In this document: positions 34,913 through 45,166 of the stretch, in pieces | Layout: each line of letters starts with the position of its first letter | How positions within the stretch are numbered: the first letter of the stretch is position 1 | Assembly: GCA_005884455.1 (NCBI GenBank) | Contig: VBCH01000210.1 | Span: forward strand, 1-60,716 | DNA: 60,716 nt | Direction: 5' to 3' | Origin: Betaproteobacteria bacterium | GTDB taxonomy: Bacteria; Pseudomonadota; Gammaproteobacteria; Burkholderiales; SG8-39 | The notes under the pieces: generated by a model | The model's database searches: none | Told to the model about the DNA's origin: nothing | Seen by the model: only the letters and a program-made list of their open reading frames with translations | Program-made: the position numbers and the translations under genes

Positions 34913-35404
34913 CTAGGCTTGCGCCACTCGAAAGTGCCCGGAGCGACCGCCGGATTTTTCAAGCAGCTTGATGTCCTCGATGATCATGGCGCGGTCCACT
35001 GCTTTGCACATATCGTAGATCGTGAGCAGTCCCACGCTCACCGCTGCCAGGGCCTCCATCTCGACTCCCGTGCGGCCGATCGTCTCGACGGTCACCACGA
35101 GGCGGATCGCAGACCGGCGCTTCTCCGCGGTGAACTCTGCTGCGACTCGTGTAAGCCCGAGGAAATGGCACAAAGGGATCAGCTCCGCCGTCCGCTTGGC
35201 CGCCTGAATCGCGGCGACCCGGGCCACTCCGAGGACGTCGCCTTTCTTGGCGCCTCCCGCGAGGACGAGCTTCAAGGTCGAGGACGCCATGCGAATCGTG
35301 CCGCCGGCGCGCGCGACGCGATGCGTCTCAGGCTTGTCTCCGACGTTCACCATATGAGCCCGCCCGGACCCGTCGAAATGGCTCAATTTTCTTGACCGAT
35401 TCAT
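34913..35404 (-). CDS. moaC: Cyclic pyranopterin monophosphate synthase
   Basis: Makes cPMP, the first stable intermediate of molybdopterin synthesis. 163 aa, the family length. Residues equivalent to the E. coli active site are present: Lys54, His80 (IPLCHFLGL), Glu115 and Glu117 (GVEMEALA), Asp131 and Lys134 (DMCKAVD). The ATG at 35404 follows AGGTGGGG. The product would serve the bis-MGD formate dehydrogenase encoded 30 kb upstream, though no other moa gene is near. Confidence 0.95.
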   Translation of the reverse strand: MNRSRKLSHFDGSGRAHMVNVGDKPETHRVARAGGTIRMASSTLKLVLAGGAKKGDVLGVARVAAIQAAKRTAELIPLCHFLGLTRVAAEFTAEKRRSAIRLVVTVETIGRTGVEMEALAAVSVGLLTIYDMCKAVDRAMIIEDIKLLEKSGGRSGHFRVAQA

Positions 35405-35487
35405 TTCCCCACCTTCGAGCGACACGCAGATCCGTGTAAAAACGACGCACCCGGGAACCCAACCCGGAGAGCGGTATCATATTATCC

Positions 35488-36927
35488 ATGAGAATCCTCG
35501 TCGTCTGCCTGGGCCTCGCGCTGTTGGTCCCGACAGCACAGGCACAGACCCTCCCGGAGCTGGGTGACACGTCCGGTGCGCTGCTGTCGCCTTACCTCGA
35601 ACGCAAGATCGGCGAGCAGGCGATGCGGGAAATTCGCTTGCGCGAACCGAGCTTTCTCGACGACCCGGAGCTTACAGAGTACGTGAACGAAGTCGGCGGG
35701 CGCATTGTGGCCGCGAACCACGAGGCGCGTCAGGACTTCGAGTTCTTCATGGTGCGCGACAACACCATCAACGCCTTTGCGATGCCCGGCGGATTCGTGG
35801 GCGTGCACACCGGCCTGCTGCTCGCGGCGCAGACGGAGTCCGAGCTTGCGGGGGTGCTGGCGCACGAGGTGGCTCACGTGACCCAGCACCACATCGCCCG
35901 GCTTCTGGGAAAACAGGAACAGATGTCGATTCCCACTCTAGTGGCGGTGGTTCTGGGCATTCTGGCCGCCCGCTCGCGTCCTGATCTGGCGCAGGCGGTC
36001 ATCGCCGGTGCAGGAGCAAGCAGCATTCAATCGCAGCTCAATTACACTCGTGATTTCGAGCGCGAGGCCGACAGAATCGGCTTTCAATTTCTCCAGCAGG
36101 CGGGTTTCGACGTCGGCGGCATGGGCGCGTTCTTCGAACGGATACAGAAAGCGACCCGGCTGTATGAGAACAACGCGCCGGCCTATTTGCGCACGCACCC
36201 TCTTACCAGCGAGCGCATCGCCGATATGCAGAATCGCGCCCAGGCGGCGGTGTACAAGCAAGCGCCCGATAGCATCGAGTTTCATCTTGCGCGAGCAAAG
36301 GTCCGCGCCGAACAGGGACTGCCGCGCGAAGCCGTCGCGCATTTCGAGGAGCTGGTGAGGGAGCACCGGTATGCCGAGGAGGCCGGTGCCCGCTACGGCC
36401 TGGCGAGCGCTCTGGCGAGGGCACGCGAGTTTTCCCGTGCGTCATCCGAAATCGAAGCGGTACGCAAGCTGCTCGGGACTCACCCCATGGTAGAGCTGCT
36501 GATGGCACGGGTGCGCCTCGGCGCCGGTGATCCGGCGGGGGCCCGCGACGTGTTGCGCGAGGCCCTCGCTCGCGCCCCCAACTATCGGCCGCTTCACTAC
36601 GCCTACGTGGATGTACTGCAAGGGATGGGACAGCACCAGGCGGCGCTCGCATGGCTCGCGGAGCTGGTGAAAAGCTACCCACGAGATGCGCGGTTGTACA
36701 GCATGCAAGCCAAATCGTATGCCGCATCGGGCAAACGCCTGTTGCACCATCAGGCGCTTGCCGAGACCTACGTTCTGCAGGGAACCCTGCCGGCCGCGAT
36801 CGAGCAGCTCCTGTTCGCGCAGAAGAGCGGAGACGGAGATTTCTACCAACTTTCCGCTGTCGAGGCGCGCTTGCGGGATCTGCGCTCGTTGCAGGCCGAG
36901 GAGAAAAAAACGGCCAAGGCAAACTGA
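35488..36927 (+). CDS. bepA: Periplasmic M48-family metalloprotease with TPRs (BepA-like)
   Basis: 479 aa. The signal peptide is MRILVVCLGLALLVPTAQA. The zinc motif is LAHEVAHVTQHH, with a third ligand in the FEREADRIG segment. The C-terminal half (about 255-470) is TPR-like and ends in a lysine-rich tail. BepA/YfgC proteases clear or help assemble outer-membrane beta-barrels such as LptD. It is divergent from moaC with an 83-base gap. Confidence 0.9.
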   Translation: MRILVVCLGLALLVPTAQAQTLPELGDTSGALLSPYLERKIGEQAMREIRLREPSFLDDPELTEYVNEVGGRIVAANHEARQDFEFFMVRDNTINAFAMPGGFVGVHTGLLLAAQTESELAGVLAHEVAHVTQHHIARLLGKQEQMSIPTLVAVVLGILAARSRPDLAQAVIAGAGASSIQSQLNYTRDFEREADRIGFQFLQQAGFDVGGMGAFFERIQKATRLYENNAPAYLRTHPLTSERIADMQNRAQAAVYKQAPDSIEFHLARAKVRAEQGLPREAVAHFEELVREHRYAEEAGARYGLASALARAREFSRASSEIEAVRKLLGTHPMVELLMARVRLGAGDPAGARDVLREALARAPNYRPLHYAYVDVLQGMGQHQAALAWLAELVKSYPRDARLYSMQAKSYAASGKRLLHHQALAETYVLQGTLPAAIEQLLFAQKSGDGDFYQLSAVEARLRDLRSLQAEEKKTAKAN

Positions 36928-36948
36928 AAACGCGCCTGCGTTTCGGGA

Positions 36949-37932
36949 TCAGTAGCGGGAAACGGGGTCTTTGCCCGGCGCGTCGAAGTAGGCTTCGTAC
37001 AGGAGATCGAAGGTTTTCTCGCTTTCGGTGAACAGCTCCTCGTCGCTGTTGCAGCGCCGACGAGCTCCTTCGAGCAGCGTTTCCACTCCCGCGGCCTCGG
37101 CGACCGGCGCACCACCCGTCTCGAGATAATGCACGAGCGCTCCGATTCTCGTGAGCGTTTCGTTGTTGTCCAGGCTGAACTTCGCGAGCAACTCTTGGAA
37201 TGTTACCTTGTCCCTGCTGTTGGAAAAGGTCGCGCCGTCGAAACCGAACCCCACCGCGGTCGTAGGGCACTGTTGGGTCTTTTCCATCCACATCAGGCTC
37301 GCCTCCGGGTCGATGAAACGACGGATGAGCCAAGCGGACGCTAGCCGATCGGCCAAGAGGGGTTTGCGGGACGCCCAAAGGCGCTTGAAGTAATAGCGCC
37401 CCGTCTGGGTAAGGCGGCCGGAGTTGGGAGCATCGGGAAACATCCTTTTTCGTACCTCGCCTTCTGTCTCGCGCAGCGCTTGCGCGGCCTGCTCCTTTGC
37501 CGGCGAACCAAAGAAATCGAGCGCGCTGATCGCTTCGAATTCACGTCGCTGCTTGTTGAGGACTCGGGCGATCGCACTGGGCTCGGAAATCCCGAAGCCG
37601 GCGCGTAGGCCCTCGACGGCTTTGATCAATTCCTCGTATTTTCCCGCCCGGTCAAAAAGGGACCGGAACGCCTGTTCTTGCTGGGCGTCCAAATTCGTCG
37701 CCGGCAGGATATGCGCCGTGCCGTTGATGCGGCTCATGTGCTCGGACAGGCGCCGCAGGCCTTGCCGATTCGCCTGGCTGTCGGGAAGCAAGTAGACGCC
37801 CTCGCGCAGCACAGCGCAGCCCATGGATTCGAGCGTGCGCAGCACCCGCATTCGTGCGGCCGGATCATCCATGGGAAGACTGGCGACATATACCAGCCAT
37901 TTCGGATCAGGTGGTGGCGATTCCTTGGGCAA
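36949..37932 (-). CDS. chrB: ChrB-family chromate resistance protein
   Basis: 327 aa. The N-terminal region (WLVYVASLP through about 170) resembles the ChrB N-terminal domain. The C-terminal region holds LADRLASAWLIRRFIDPEASLMW, the ChrB C-terminal signature split here by position at about 195-217. ChrB proteins regulate or assist the chromate exporter ChrA, but no chrA lies in this window. It converges on bepA with a 21-base gap. Confidence 0.8.
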   Translation of the reverse strand: MPKESPPPDPKWLVYVASLPMDDPAARMRVLRTLESMGCAVLREGVYLLPDSQANRQGLRRLSEHMSRINGTAHILPATNLDAQQEQAFRSLFDRAGKYEELIKAVEGLRAGFGISEPSAIARVLNKQRREFEAISALDFFGSPAKEQAAQALRETEGEVRKRMFPDAPNSGRLTQTGRYYFKRLWASRKPLLADRLASAWLIRRFIDPEASLMWMEKTQQCPTTAVGFGFDGATFSNSRDKVTFQELLAKFSLDNNETLTRIGALVHYLETGGAPVAEAAGVETLLEGARRRCNSDEELFTESEKTFDLLYEAYFDAPGKDPVSRY

Positions 37933-38090
37933 AAGCCGCTCCTCGGTGAAGGTGCCCCCTTATCGGCGTCACAGTTTAAGTATCGCAAACCGTTTAGGCA
38001 ACCCGGATGTCTCGCAGATCCGCCTGCGCGGCTTCATCGGAGGTGCGGTTTGGTATATAGTTTCCGCGCTTCGAGTGTACACGAGAGACG

Positions 38091-38321
38091 ATGACGACTT
38101 TCGACAGGGATCTGGATGTGCGCGGCCTCAATTGCCCGCTTCCCATCCTGCGCGCCAAGAAGGCTTTGGCGGAGCTGAAGAGCGGCGAGGTACTTCGGGT
38201 CCTAGCTACCGATCCGGGTTCGGTAAAGGATTTTCAGGCCTTTGCAAAACAGACGGGCAATCAGTTGCTCTCGCACGATGAAGCGGACAGAGTCTTCACC
38301 TTCCTGATGAAGAAGAGATGA
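38091..38321 (+). CDS. TusA-family sulfurtransferase
   Basis: 76 aa, the small TusA/SirA fold. The signature CPxP motif is CPLP in LNCPLPILRAKKAL, with the sulfur-carrying cysteine near residue 15. Family members relay sulfur in tRNA thiolation, molybdenum cofactor assembly or sulfur oxidation. GAGAGACG lies just before the ATG. It stands alone between divergent chrB and a convergent MFS gene, so which pathway it serves is not clear. A GATCGC-rich palindrome (38322-38349) follows. Confidence 0.92.
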   Translation: MTTFDRDLDVRGLNCPLPILRAKKALAELKSGEVLRVLATDPGSVKDFQAFAKQTGNQLLSHDEADRVFTFLMKKR

Positions 38322-38352
38322 GCGATCGCGGGTGCGATCGACCGATCGCGGC

Positions 38353-39630
38353 CTACGCCCGCGGTTCCCGGATGATTCCCTGCTTCAGGTAGACGGGCCT
38401 CACGGCTCGCGCCCAGGTCTTCAGGCCCAGCGCGAACGTGCCTCCCGCGAGGACCACGATCAGGCCGCATCCGAAGAGAGTCCAGTGAGCCCCGATCACT
38501 TCGGCGAGTGCCCCCGCGGTGAAGTTGCCGATCGGGGCAAAACCGAGGAAGCACATGACGTACATGCTGATCACCCTCGCGCGCTTGTCCTCGTCCGCCA
38601 GGGTCTGGAGAACGGTATTGATGGAGGCCGCGGTGACGACGAGCCCGGCGCCGAAGACCGCGAGGAACGCGAGTGACAACCAGAGAGTTCCGGACAGGGA
38701 GAATCCGCTCAAAGCGACGCCGGCCACCACGGTAGTCGAGGCGACAACCCGGCCGAGCCCGCGCACCGAACCGCGCGCAGCAAGCACAAAGGTGCCGACT
38801 ATGGCGCCCAGCCCGACCGCGCCGATGAGGAAACCGAGCGTCTTCGAGTTGCCGCTGAATGTCTCGGCGGCGAATATGGGCATCAGGGACGACCAGGGCG
38901 CCGTGAAAAACCCCATCCCCATGAGGAGCAGCAAAAGACGCCGGGTGCCCGTAAAACCGAAGGCATAAGCGAATCCCGACGCCAGCTCGCGCCACCACTC
39001 GGCCCCCGCATCGGGAGGCTTGCGTGGCCTCACGCGCACGACGGCGTAGGTCGCGATGATGGCCAGATAAAAAAGGGCGTTGGCGAGAAAGCACCACGCT
39101 TCACCGAGCGCGGCAAGCACCAGCCCCGCCACGGAAGGTCCCACGAAGCGCGTGGACTGAAACAGCATCGATTGCAGGGCGATCGCGTTGGGCAGATCCT
39201 CCCTGTGCTCGATCAGCTCGAGCAGGAACGCCTGACGGGTCGGCGTTTCGAACGCAGTGATGATCCCGAGGAAAAGAGCGAGCGCGATCAAGTGCGGAAC
39301 GCGAATCACCTCAGTGAAGGTGAGCAGAGCGAGCGCCAGTGCCTGCACGAACGCGAGCGATTGGATCAGCATCAGCAGGCGCCGGCGATTCACCCGGTCG
39401 GCCCATACGCCGGCGATCGGGGATAGAAACAATACGGGCAGCTGCTGGGCTCCCGCGGTCACTCCGAGCAGAAGCGCCGAGCCGCTGACGCGGTACACCA
39501 GCCAGCTCATCGCCACCATCTGTATCCAGTTCCCGAGCAGCGACAGGCCCTGGCCGGCGTAGAAGATCCGGAAGCTCTTCGAGCGGAAGGCGCGCAGCGC
39601 GGGATGCACAGAGGCGGCAGCCTTGGACAA
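38353..39630 (-). CDS. MFS transporter, EntS/MFS_3-type exporter
   Basis: 425 aa with about 11-12 membrane segments. The early segment FRIFYAGQGLSLLGNWIQMVAMSWL (about 17-41, split around Gly27) and the loop GVWADRVNRRRLLM are typical of the DUF894/EntS exporter group. The substrate is unknown. It starts one base after the valS stop, so it is co-transcribed with valS. Confidence 0.88.
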   Translation of the reverse strand: MSKAAASVHPALRAFRSKSFRIFYAGQGLSLLGNWIQMVAMSWLVYRVSGSALLLGVTAGAQQLPVLFLSPIAGVWADRVNRRRLLMLIQSLAFVQALALALLTFTEVIRVPHLIALALFLGIITAFETPTRQAFLLELIEHREDLPNAIALQSMLFQSTRFVGPSVAGLVLAALGEAWCFLANALFYLAIIATYAVVRVRPRKPPDAGAEWWRELASGFAYAFGFTGTRRLLLLLMGMGFFTAPWSSLMPIFAAETFSGNSKTLGFLIGAVGLGAIVGTFVLAARGSVRGLGRVVASTTVVAGVALSGFSLSGTLWLSLAFLAVFGAGLVVTAASINTVLQTLADEDKRARVISMYVMCFLGFAPIGNFTAGALAEVIGAHWTLFGCGLIVVLAGGTFALGLKTWARAVRPVYLKQGIIREPRA

Positions 39631-39631
39631 C

Positions 39632-42559
39632 TCAGGGCTTGAGCTTGTCGAGCTGAGATTTGAGCTGTTCTAGCGTCGCAAGGAAAGTCGCAAGACGCTC
39701 CTTTTCCTGGGCGACCACTGCTGGTGGAGCGCGTTCGACGAAATTCGGATTGGAGAGCTTGGCGTTGGCTTTGGCGATTTCGCCTTCGAGACGCGACATT
39801 TCTTTCTGCAGCCGCGCACGCTCGGCGGCGACGTCAATCTTGACGTTCAGCATTATGCGAAAGGGATGAACGACTTCGACCGGTGCCGGCGACGTGGGCA
39901 ATACGTCTAAGAACTTCACCTCCGATAACCTCGCCAACGCCATCAAGTATGGGCGCAGTACCTCCGCGCCAACAGCGGTAACGTCACCTTCGATCAACGC
40001 CGCCACCTTCTCCGCTGGGGACAGACCCATCTCGCTGCGCAACGAGCGGCAGGCGTTAGTCAATCCCTTCAGCACTGCAATCCGGCTTGCGGCCTGGGGG
40101 GCACGCTTTCCGATATCCGGTTTCGGATAAGGCTGCAGCATGACACTCGGGCCGTCCTTGTCGGCAAGCGGCGCGACCTTTTGCCACAGTTCCTCGGTGA
40201 TGAACGGGATGATCGGATGCGAGAGTCGAAGAATCGCCTCGAGCACGCGCACGAGCGTGCGTCGAGTTGCGCGCTGCTGCGCCTCGCCGCCACCGGCGAG
40301 CTGAACCTTGGCAAGCTCGACGTACCAATCGCAGTATTCGTTCCATACGAATTCATAAATGGCGCGCGCGGCATTATCGAAGCGGTACTGGTCGAAGCCT
40401 AGTGCGACCTCCTCTTCGGCGTCCTGCAGCGCGGCCACGATCCAGTCGTCGGCAAAGGAGCGCTCAAGCGGCAGCGATTCGTCAAGCCCCGTGTCCTTGC
40501 CCTCGCAGTTCATTAGCACGAAGCGCGTCGCGTTCCACAGCTTGTTGCAGAAACTCCGATAGCCATCACAGCGAGAAAGGTCGAAGTTGAGGGTACGCGC
40601 GAACGTGGCGAGCGATGCGAAGGTGAAGCGCATCGCGTCGGCGCCGAAAGAAGGGATGCCGTTTGGATAGTGTGTCCGGATGTACTTTTCAATTTTTGCC
40701 TTGTGCTCGCCACGCAGCAGGCCTTGCGTGGATTTTTCAAGCAAACCCTCGAGACCGACACCATCGATCAGGTCGAGCGGGTCGAGCGTGTTGCCTTTCG
40801 ATTTCGACATCTTTTCGCCTTCGGCGTCGCGCACGAGGGCGTTGATGTAGACGTGGTGGAATGGCACCTTGCCGGTGAAGTGTTGCGTCATCATGATCAT
40901 CCGAGCGACCCAGAAGAAGATGATGTCGAAGCCGGTGACCAGCACCGAGGAGGGAAGAAATCGCTTGAGGTCCGCTGTGTCTTCAGGCCAGCCGAGCGAG
41001 GTAAAGGGGACGAGTGCCGACGAGAACCACGTGTCGAGCACGTCGTTGTCCTGCTTCAAGGCACCGGCATAACCCGCCCGCTTCGCGATCTCGCCAGCTT
41101 CTCTTTCGGTACGAGCAACTACGAAACGCTCACCATCTATGAGCGTGCCATCGGTATACCAAGCTGGAATTCGATGACCCCACCACAATTGGCGCGAGAT
41201 GCACCAATCCTGGATGTTCTCAAGCCATTGGTTGTACGTGGTGGTCCAGTGTTCCGGGAAAAACTTGACCTCGCTCCTGGCGACTACTTTCAACCCTGCC
41301 TTCGCAAGGTTGTCCATCTTTACGAACCACTGATTTGTTAGCATCGGCTCGACAATCACGCCGGTGCGTTCGGAGCGAGGTACGCGCAGCTTATATGGCC
41401 TTTCCGAAACCAAAAGGCCTAGAGCCTTTAGGTCCGCGACGATGAGTTTGCGCGCATCAAAGCGATCAAGTTTCCAATACTTCTGCGGAATGCCAACGTC
41501 TTGGGCCAGCGGTTGACTGCCTACCGGACCGATCTTGCCGCCAGACTGTCGCGGCGCTACGTAGTTCTGCCATTGTTCACCCGCAGCTGGAATCGAGTTG
41601 TCAATAACCTTTCCTTCCAAAGTGAAGATTGAGAAAAGCTGGGGTAACTTTTGTCGATGTCGCTCCCAGACTTTGTAATCGTTGAAGTCATGTCCCGGTG
41701 TAATCTTTACGCAACCAGTACCAAACTCCCGGTCCACATACCCATCAGCAACCACGAGAATCGATCTGTTAGTTAGGGGGAGTCGAACTCGTTTTCCGAC
41801 AAGTGCCGCATACCGCTCATCTTTTGGGTTTACTGCAACAGCAACGTCACCCAGCATCGTTTCCGGCCGCGTCGTGGCGACGACCACCGAGCCGCTGCCG
41901 TCCTCCAGCGGATAGCGTATCTCCCAGATCTTCCCGTTTTCCTCCTCGCTGTCCACTTCGAGGTCGGACACCGCCGTGCCGAGTTCCGGGTCCCAGTTGA
42001 CGAGGCGCTTGCCGCGGTAGATCAGGCCCTGCTCGTGAAGGCGCACGAACACTTCGATCACCGCGCGCGACATGCGCGCGTCCATGGTGAAGTAACCGGA
42101 GTTCTCTCCCTCGGTATCGGCAAAGGTCCAGTTGGCAGATGCGCCGAGGCGCCGCATCTGGCGCATGATCGTCGAGCCGGACTGCTGCTTCCAATCCCAC
42201 ACGCGTCTTACGAAACCCTCGCGGCCAAGGTCATGGCGGGTCTTGCCTTCCGACTCGAGCTGGCGCTCGACCACGATCTGCGTGGCGATACCGGCATGGT
42301 CGGTGCCGACCACCCAATTGGCGTTGAAGCCGCGCATGCGGTGATACCGGATCAGGGCGTCCATGAGCGTCTGCTGGAACGCGTGCCCCATGTGCAGGGT
42401 GCCGGTGACGTTCGGCGGGGGCAGCTGGATGCAGTAGGGAGGCTTTTGCGAGTCCGGCGAATGTCGGAAGTACCCGCGCGACTCCCAAAGCGAATACCAG
42501 CGCGACTCGACCTCGTGCGGGTCAAAGCTTTTGGCGAGTTCCACGTGAGTTGAGTTCAA
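39632..42559 (-). CDS. valS: Valine-tRNA ligase
   Basis: 975 aa class Ia synthetase. The HIGH-type motif is [15 protein letters not shown] near residue 50 and the KMSKS motif is [10 protein letters not shown] near 575. A C-terminal coiled-coil (about 905-970), typical of ValRS, follows the anticodon-binding domain. It is part of the pepA-holC-valS order conserved in proteobacteria. Oddly, the middle of the gene (about 41080-41850, residues about 235-495) is visibly AT-richer than both flanks while the frame stays intact. Confidence 0.97.
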   Translation of the reverse strand: MNSTHVELAKSFDPHEVESRWYSLWESRGYFRHSPDSQKPPYCIQLPPPNVTGTLHMGHAFQQTLMDALIRYHRMRGFNANWVVGTDHAGIATQIVVERQLESEGKTRHDLGREGFVRRVWDWKQQSGSTIMRQMRRLGASANWTFADTEGENSGYFTMDARMSRAVIEVFVRLHEQGLIYRGKRLVNWDPELGTAVSDLEVDSEEENGKIWEIRYPLEDGSGSVVVATTRPETMLGDVAVAVNPKDERYAALVGKRVRLPLTNRSILVVADGYVDREFGTGCVKITPGHDFNDYKVWERHRQKLPQLFSIFTLEGKVIDNSIPAAGEQWQNYVAPRQSGGKIGPVGSQPLAQDVGIPQKYWKLDRFDARKLIVADLKALGLLVSERPYKLRVPRSERTGVIVEPMLTNQWFVKMDNLAKAGLKVVARSEVKFFPEHWTTTYNQWLENIQDWCISRQLWWGHRIPAWYTDGTLIDGERFVVARTEREAGEIAKRAGYAGALKQDNDVLDTWFSSALVPFTSLGWPEDTADLKRFLPSSVLVTGFDIIFFWVARMIMMTQHFTGKVPFHHVYINALVRDAEGEKMSKSKGNTLDPLDLIDGVGLEGLLEKSTQGLLRGEHKAKIEKYIRTHYPNGIPSFGADAMRFTFASLATFARTLNFDLSRCDGYRSFCNKLWNATRFVLMNCEGKDTGLDESLPLERSFADDWIVAALQDAEEEVALGFDQYRFDNAARAIYEFVWNEYCDWYVELAKVQLAGGGEAQQRATRRTLVRVLEAILRLSHPIIPFITEELWQKVAPLADKDGPSVMLQPYPKPDIGKRAPQAASRIAVLKGLTNACRSLRSEMGLSPAEKVAALIEGDVTAVGAEVLRPYLMALARLSEVKFLDVLPTSPAPVEVVHPFRIMLNVKIDVAAERARLQKEMSRLEGEIAKANAKLSNPNFVERAPPAVVAQEKERLATFLATLEQLKSQLDKLKP

Positions 42560-42627
42560 AAGAGAAAGCGCGCCGCGCGGCGCCCCCGCGGGAGCCCGGC
42601 TTCGACACGCTCCGGCGGATTATAGCG

Positions 42628-43041
42628 TCAGCCGCCCCGCGACTGTCCGCGCGCACGTGCGATTTCGAGCTCGACTGCCCGTGCGACCGCGTCGCGAATC
42701 ATCGCCTCGATGTCGGTCTTGACTTGGGCGCTGAGGGCGGTCAGGGCGCGCTGCAAGTGGGCGTCGAGACGTGCCCTCAAGGGTTCCTCCACGAACTTCG
42801 CGATGTGCGGGCCGATCGCGTCAAGGATACTTTGCTTGAGCCTTTGCTCCAGCTCCGGCAATTCGCTCCCGGTCGTACCACCCTGGCGCGCCGCGCCCGA
42901 TGAGGGGTGCGCTGGCGTCGCGCCCGGCTCGGCGATGATCTCCGTGAGAACCGGGACGTCGCCTTGAGCTGCCGTGCCAGAGGGATGGTAGCGCTTCAGG
43001 AACGCATCGGCTTTCCCCAGCAGGTCGTCGGAGTCGCTCAT
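42628..43041 (-). CDS. Conserved small protein between holC and valS (137 aa)
   Basis: No function is known to me; it may belong to the DUF2486 group found at this position in Burkholderiales, which I cannot confirm. The N-terminal half is acidic and Pro/Ala-rich. The C-terminal half (about 60-130) is amphipathic helical with LEQRLKQSILDAI and ARAVELEIARARG, suggesting a coiled coil. The ATG at 43041 overlaps the holC stop by four bases, so translation is coupled. Confidence 0.7.
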   Translation of the reverse strand: MSDSDDLLGKADAFLKRYHPSGTAAQGDVPVLTEIIAEPGATPAHPSSGAARQGGTTGSELPELEQRLKQSILDAIGPHIAKFVEEPLRARLDAHLQRALTALSAQVKTDIEAMIRDAVARAVELEIARARGQSRGG

Positions 43042-43466
43042 ATGCTCGCCTTGGAGAGGTCGTAATGGTTGATTTCGTAGCCACGGTCCCGATAGAAACG
43101 AAAACGGCTTCGCGCGAGCTGACGATCGTCGTCGCCGAGGCCGACGAGTTCGACCAGCCGTTCAAAACGGCTGAACGACGGCGGCGAATCCGCGTGCAAA
43201 TTCACCATGACCTGCCGATGCACCATCTCGACGTCCCCGCATGCGATGACGACCGGGGTTTCGGACGAAAGTGCGTGACGAGCCGTGAAGCCAAGAATGA
43301 ATCCGACGGGTTGATAGGTCCGCAGCAATTCGTCGAAGGTGCGCGCGGTGTTTTCGTCGGGTGCGTAAACGAAGACGCGCAACCCCTGCTGGACGATCCT
43401 GGCGACGAGCTGGCAGGCGACTTGGAGCTTGGGCTCGGCGTTTGAGTAGAAGTCGATGCGCGTCAT
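43038..43466 (-). CDS. holC: DNA polymerase III chi subunit
   Basis: 142 aa. It starts MTRIDFYSNAEPKLQVACQ and contains VFVYAPDENTARTFDELL, matching HolC, the clamp-loader-associated subunit that contacts SSB. The ATG at 43466 was chosen because upstream sequence in frame shows no homology-like pattern. It lies between pepA and valS as in E. coli. Confidence 0.92.
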   Translation of the reverse strand: MTRIDFYSNAEPKLQVACQLVARIVQQGLRVFVYAPDENTARTFDELLRTYQPVGFILGFTARHALSSETPVVIACGDVEMVHRQVMVNLHADSPPSFSRFERLVELVGLGDDDRQLARSRFRFYRDRGYEINHYDLSKASI

Positions 43467-43558
43467 GACGGAGGCGAGAGGGTCCGGGATCGTGGGCGGA
43501 GGGAACCTGCGCCCCCGGCGCGCCGAAACCCTGGATCCTCGATCCTCACTTCCCGGTC

Positions 43559-45046
43559 CTAGGCTTCGGCGCGCTTCATGAGAAACGTCGTGAGCAGGGG
43601 GACGGGCCGGCCGGTCGCTCCTTTCTCCTTGCCCGATTTCCACGCAGTCCCGGCGATGTCGAGGTGGGCCCAGTCATACTTGCGCGTAAATCTGGAAAGG
43701 AAACACGCGGCGGTAACACTGCCCGCGGCGCGTCCGCCGATATTTGCAAAATCGGCGAAGTTGCTTTTCAGCTGTTCCTGGTAATCCTCCCACAATGGCA
43801 GCCGCCATACGCGGTCCCGCGACTCCGCGCCCGCTGCCTGCAGCTCGTCTGCCAGGTCGTCCTTGTTCGCGAACAGCCCGGAGCAGACGTGGCCCAAGGC
43901 AACGATGCAGGCCCCCGTAAGCGTGGCAATGTCCACCACAGCCTGGGGCTCGAAGCGCTCGGCGTAGCTCAGCGCATCGGCAAGAATGAGGCGTCCTTCT
44001 GCATCGGTATTGAGAATCTCGACGGTCTGGCCCGACATGCTCGTGACGATATCGCCCGGCTTGGTGGCCGCTCCCCCGGGCATGTTCTCGCAAGTGGGGA
44101 CCAGCCCGACGATGTTCAGCTTGAGGCCGAGCTCCGCCGCGGCGCGCAAAGTTCCCAGCACGCTCGCTGCGCCGCACATGTCGAACTTCATCTGGTCCAA
44201 ATCGGCCGCAGGCTTGATGGAAATGCCGCCGGTATCGAATGTGATACCCTTTCCCACGAGGACCACGGGTCGATCCTTCCTGCCGGCCCCGGCGTAGCGG
44301 AGGATCACGAACTTGGGCGGCTCGTGCGATCCCTTCGTTACCGAGAGCAGCGAACCCATCTGGAGCTTTTCCATGTCTTTTTGCTCGAGCACTTCCACCG
44401 CCAGCTTCCATTCACGCGCGAGCTTTACCGAAGTGTCGGCGAGGTACGTGGGCGTGCACACGTTCGCGGGAAGATTCCCGAGGTCCCTGGCGAGCGTCAT
44501 TCCGGCGGCGATCGCGTTCCCTTCGCGCGTGCCCCGCTCCAAGTCAGCGGCATCGCGCTTGGAAGCGGCAGAAATGGAGACGTGAGCAAGCGATGTTTCT
44601 TCCGCTTTCTTGCTCTTCATGCGATCGAAGCGGTAGCTGATGTCGGCCGCAGCCAGGACGACTTGACGCGCTTTCCAAGCGGCATCGCGCCCGGGAACCT
44701 GCAGCTCCGCGAAATACAGGGACGCATCGCGTGCCCCCGTTTCCTGAACGGCGGCAAGTGCCGCGCGTGCGCAGTCGCGATACTCCTTGTCGCCGAATTC
44801 CTTCTCCCTCCCCAAGCCCACGAGCAGCACGCGCTCTGCAGCGACACCGCGGACGCGATACAGCAGCCGGGTGGTTCCGATCTTGCCGTCCATGTCTCCG
44901 GATCGGAGAAGCTCGCGGATTTGGCCGTGCGCCGCCTTATCCAGCGCATCCGCTGCTCCCGACAACTTGCGCGATTCGAATACACCTGCGGCGACGCACG
45001 CGACCTGGTGTTTCTCCGGCGCCGCGAATTTTGTGTTAAATTCCAT
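43559..45046 (-). CDS. pepA: Leucyl aminopeptidase (M17)
   Basis: 495 aa from ATG at 45046. The signature [14 protein letters not shown] and the metal/lysine segment [16 protein letters not shown] are present. It is a cytosolic di-metal aminopeptidase; PepA of E. coli also binds DNA. It is divergent from lptF, across a 120-base gap, exactly as in many proteobacteria. A longer start at 45067 would add seven residues. Confidence 0.96.
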   Translation of the reverse strand: MEFNTKFAAPEKHQVACVAAGVFESRKLSGAADALDKAAHGQIRELLRSGDMDGKIGTTRLLYRVRGVAAERVLLVGLGREKEFGDKEYRDCARAALAAVQETGARDASLYFAELQVPGRDAAWKARQVVLAAADISYRFDRMKSKKAEETSLAHVSISAASKRDAADLERGTREGNAIAAGMTLARDLGNLPANVCTPTYLADTSVKLAREWKLAVEVLEQKDMEKLQMGSLLSVTKGSHEPPKFVILRYAGAGRKDRPVVLVGKGITFDTGGISIKPAADLDQMKFDMCGAASVLGTLRAAAELGLKLNIVGLVPTCENMPGGAATKPGDIVTSMSGQTVEILNTDAEGRLILADALSYAERFEPQAVVDIATLTGACIVALGHVCSGLFANKDDLADELQAAGAESRDRVWRLPLWEDYQEQLKSNFADFANIGGRAAGSVTAACFLSRFTRKYDWAHLDIAGTAWKSGKEKGATGRPVPLLTTFLMKRAEA

Positions 45047-45166
45047 CCGGTCTCGACTCGGGGACATTGCAAGGATTATCCCCGGTTTGCTTCGCCGAAG
45101 TCAAAGCAACGTGGCCTGTTTCGCCTACGATCCGACATGATTCGCTGACGTCCTTCAGTTCGCAAA

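Noticed and set aside
38322..38349. Repeated GCGATCGC palindromes between tusA-like and MFS genes
   Set aside because: The 7-bp arms could form a hairpin between convergent genes, but there is no T run and the palindromes may be chance in GC-rich DNA.
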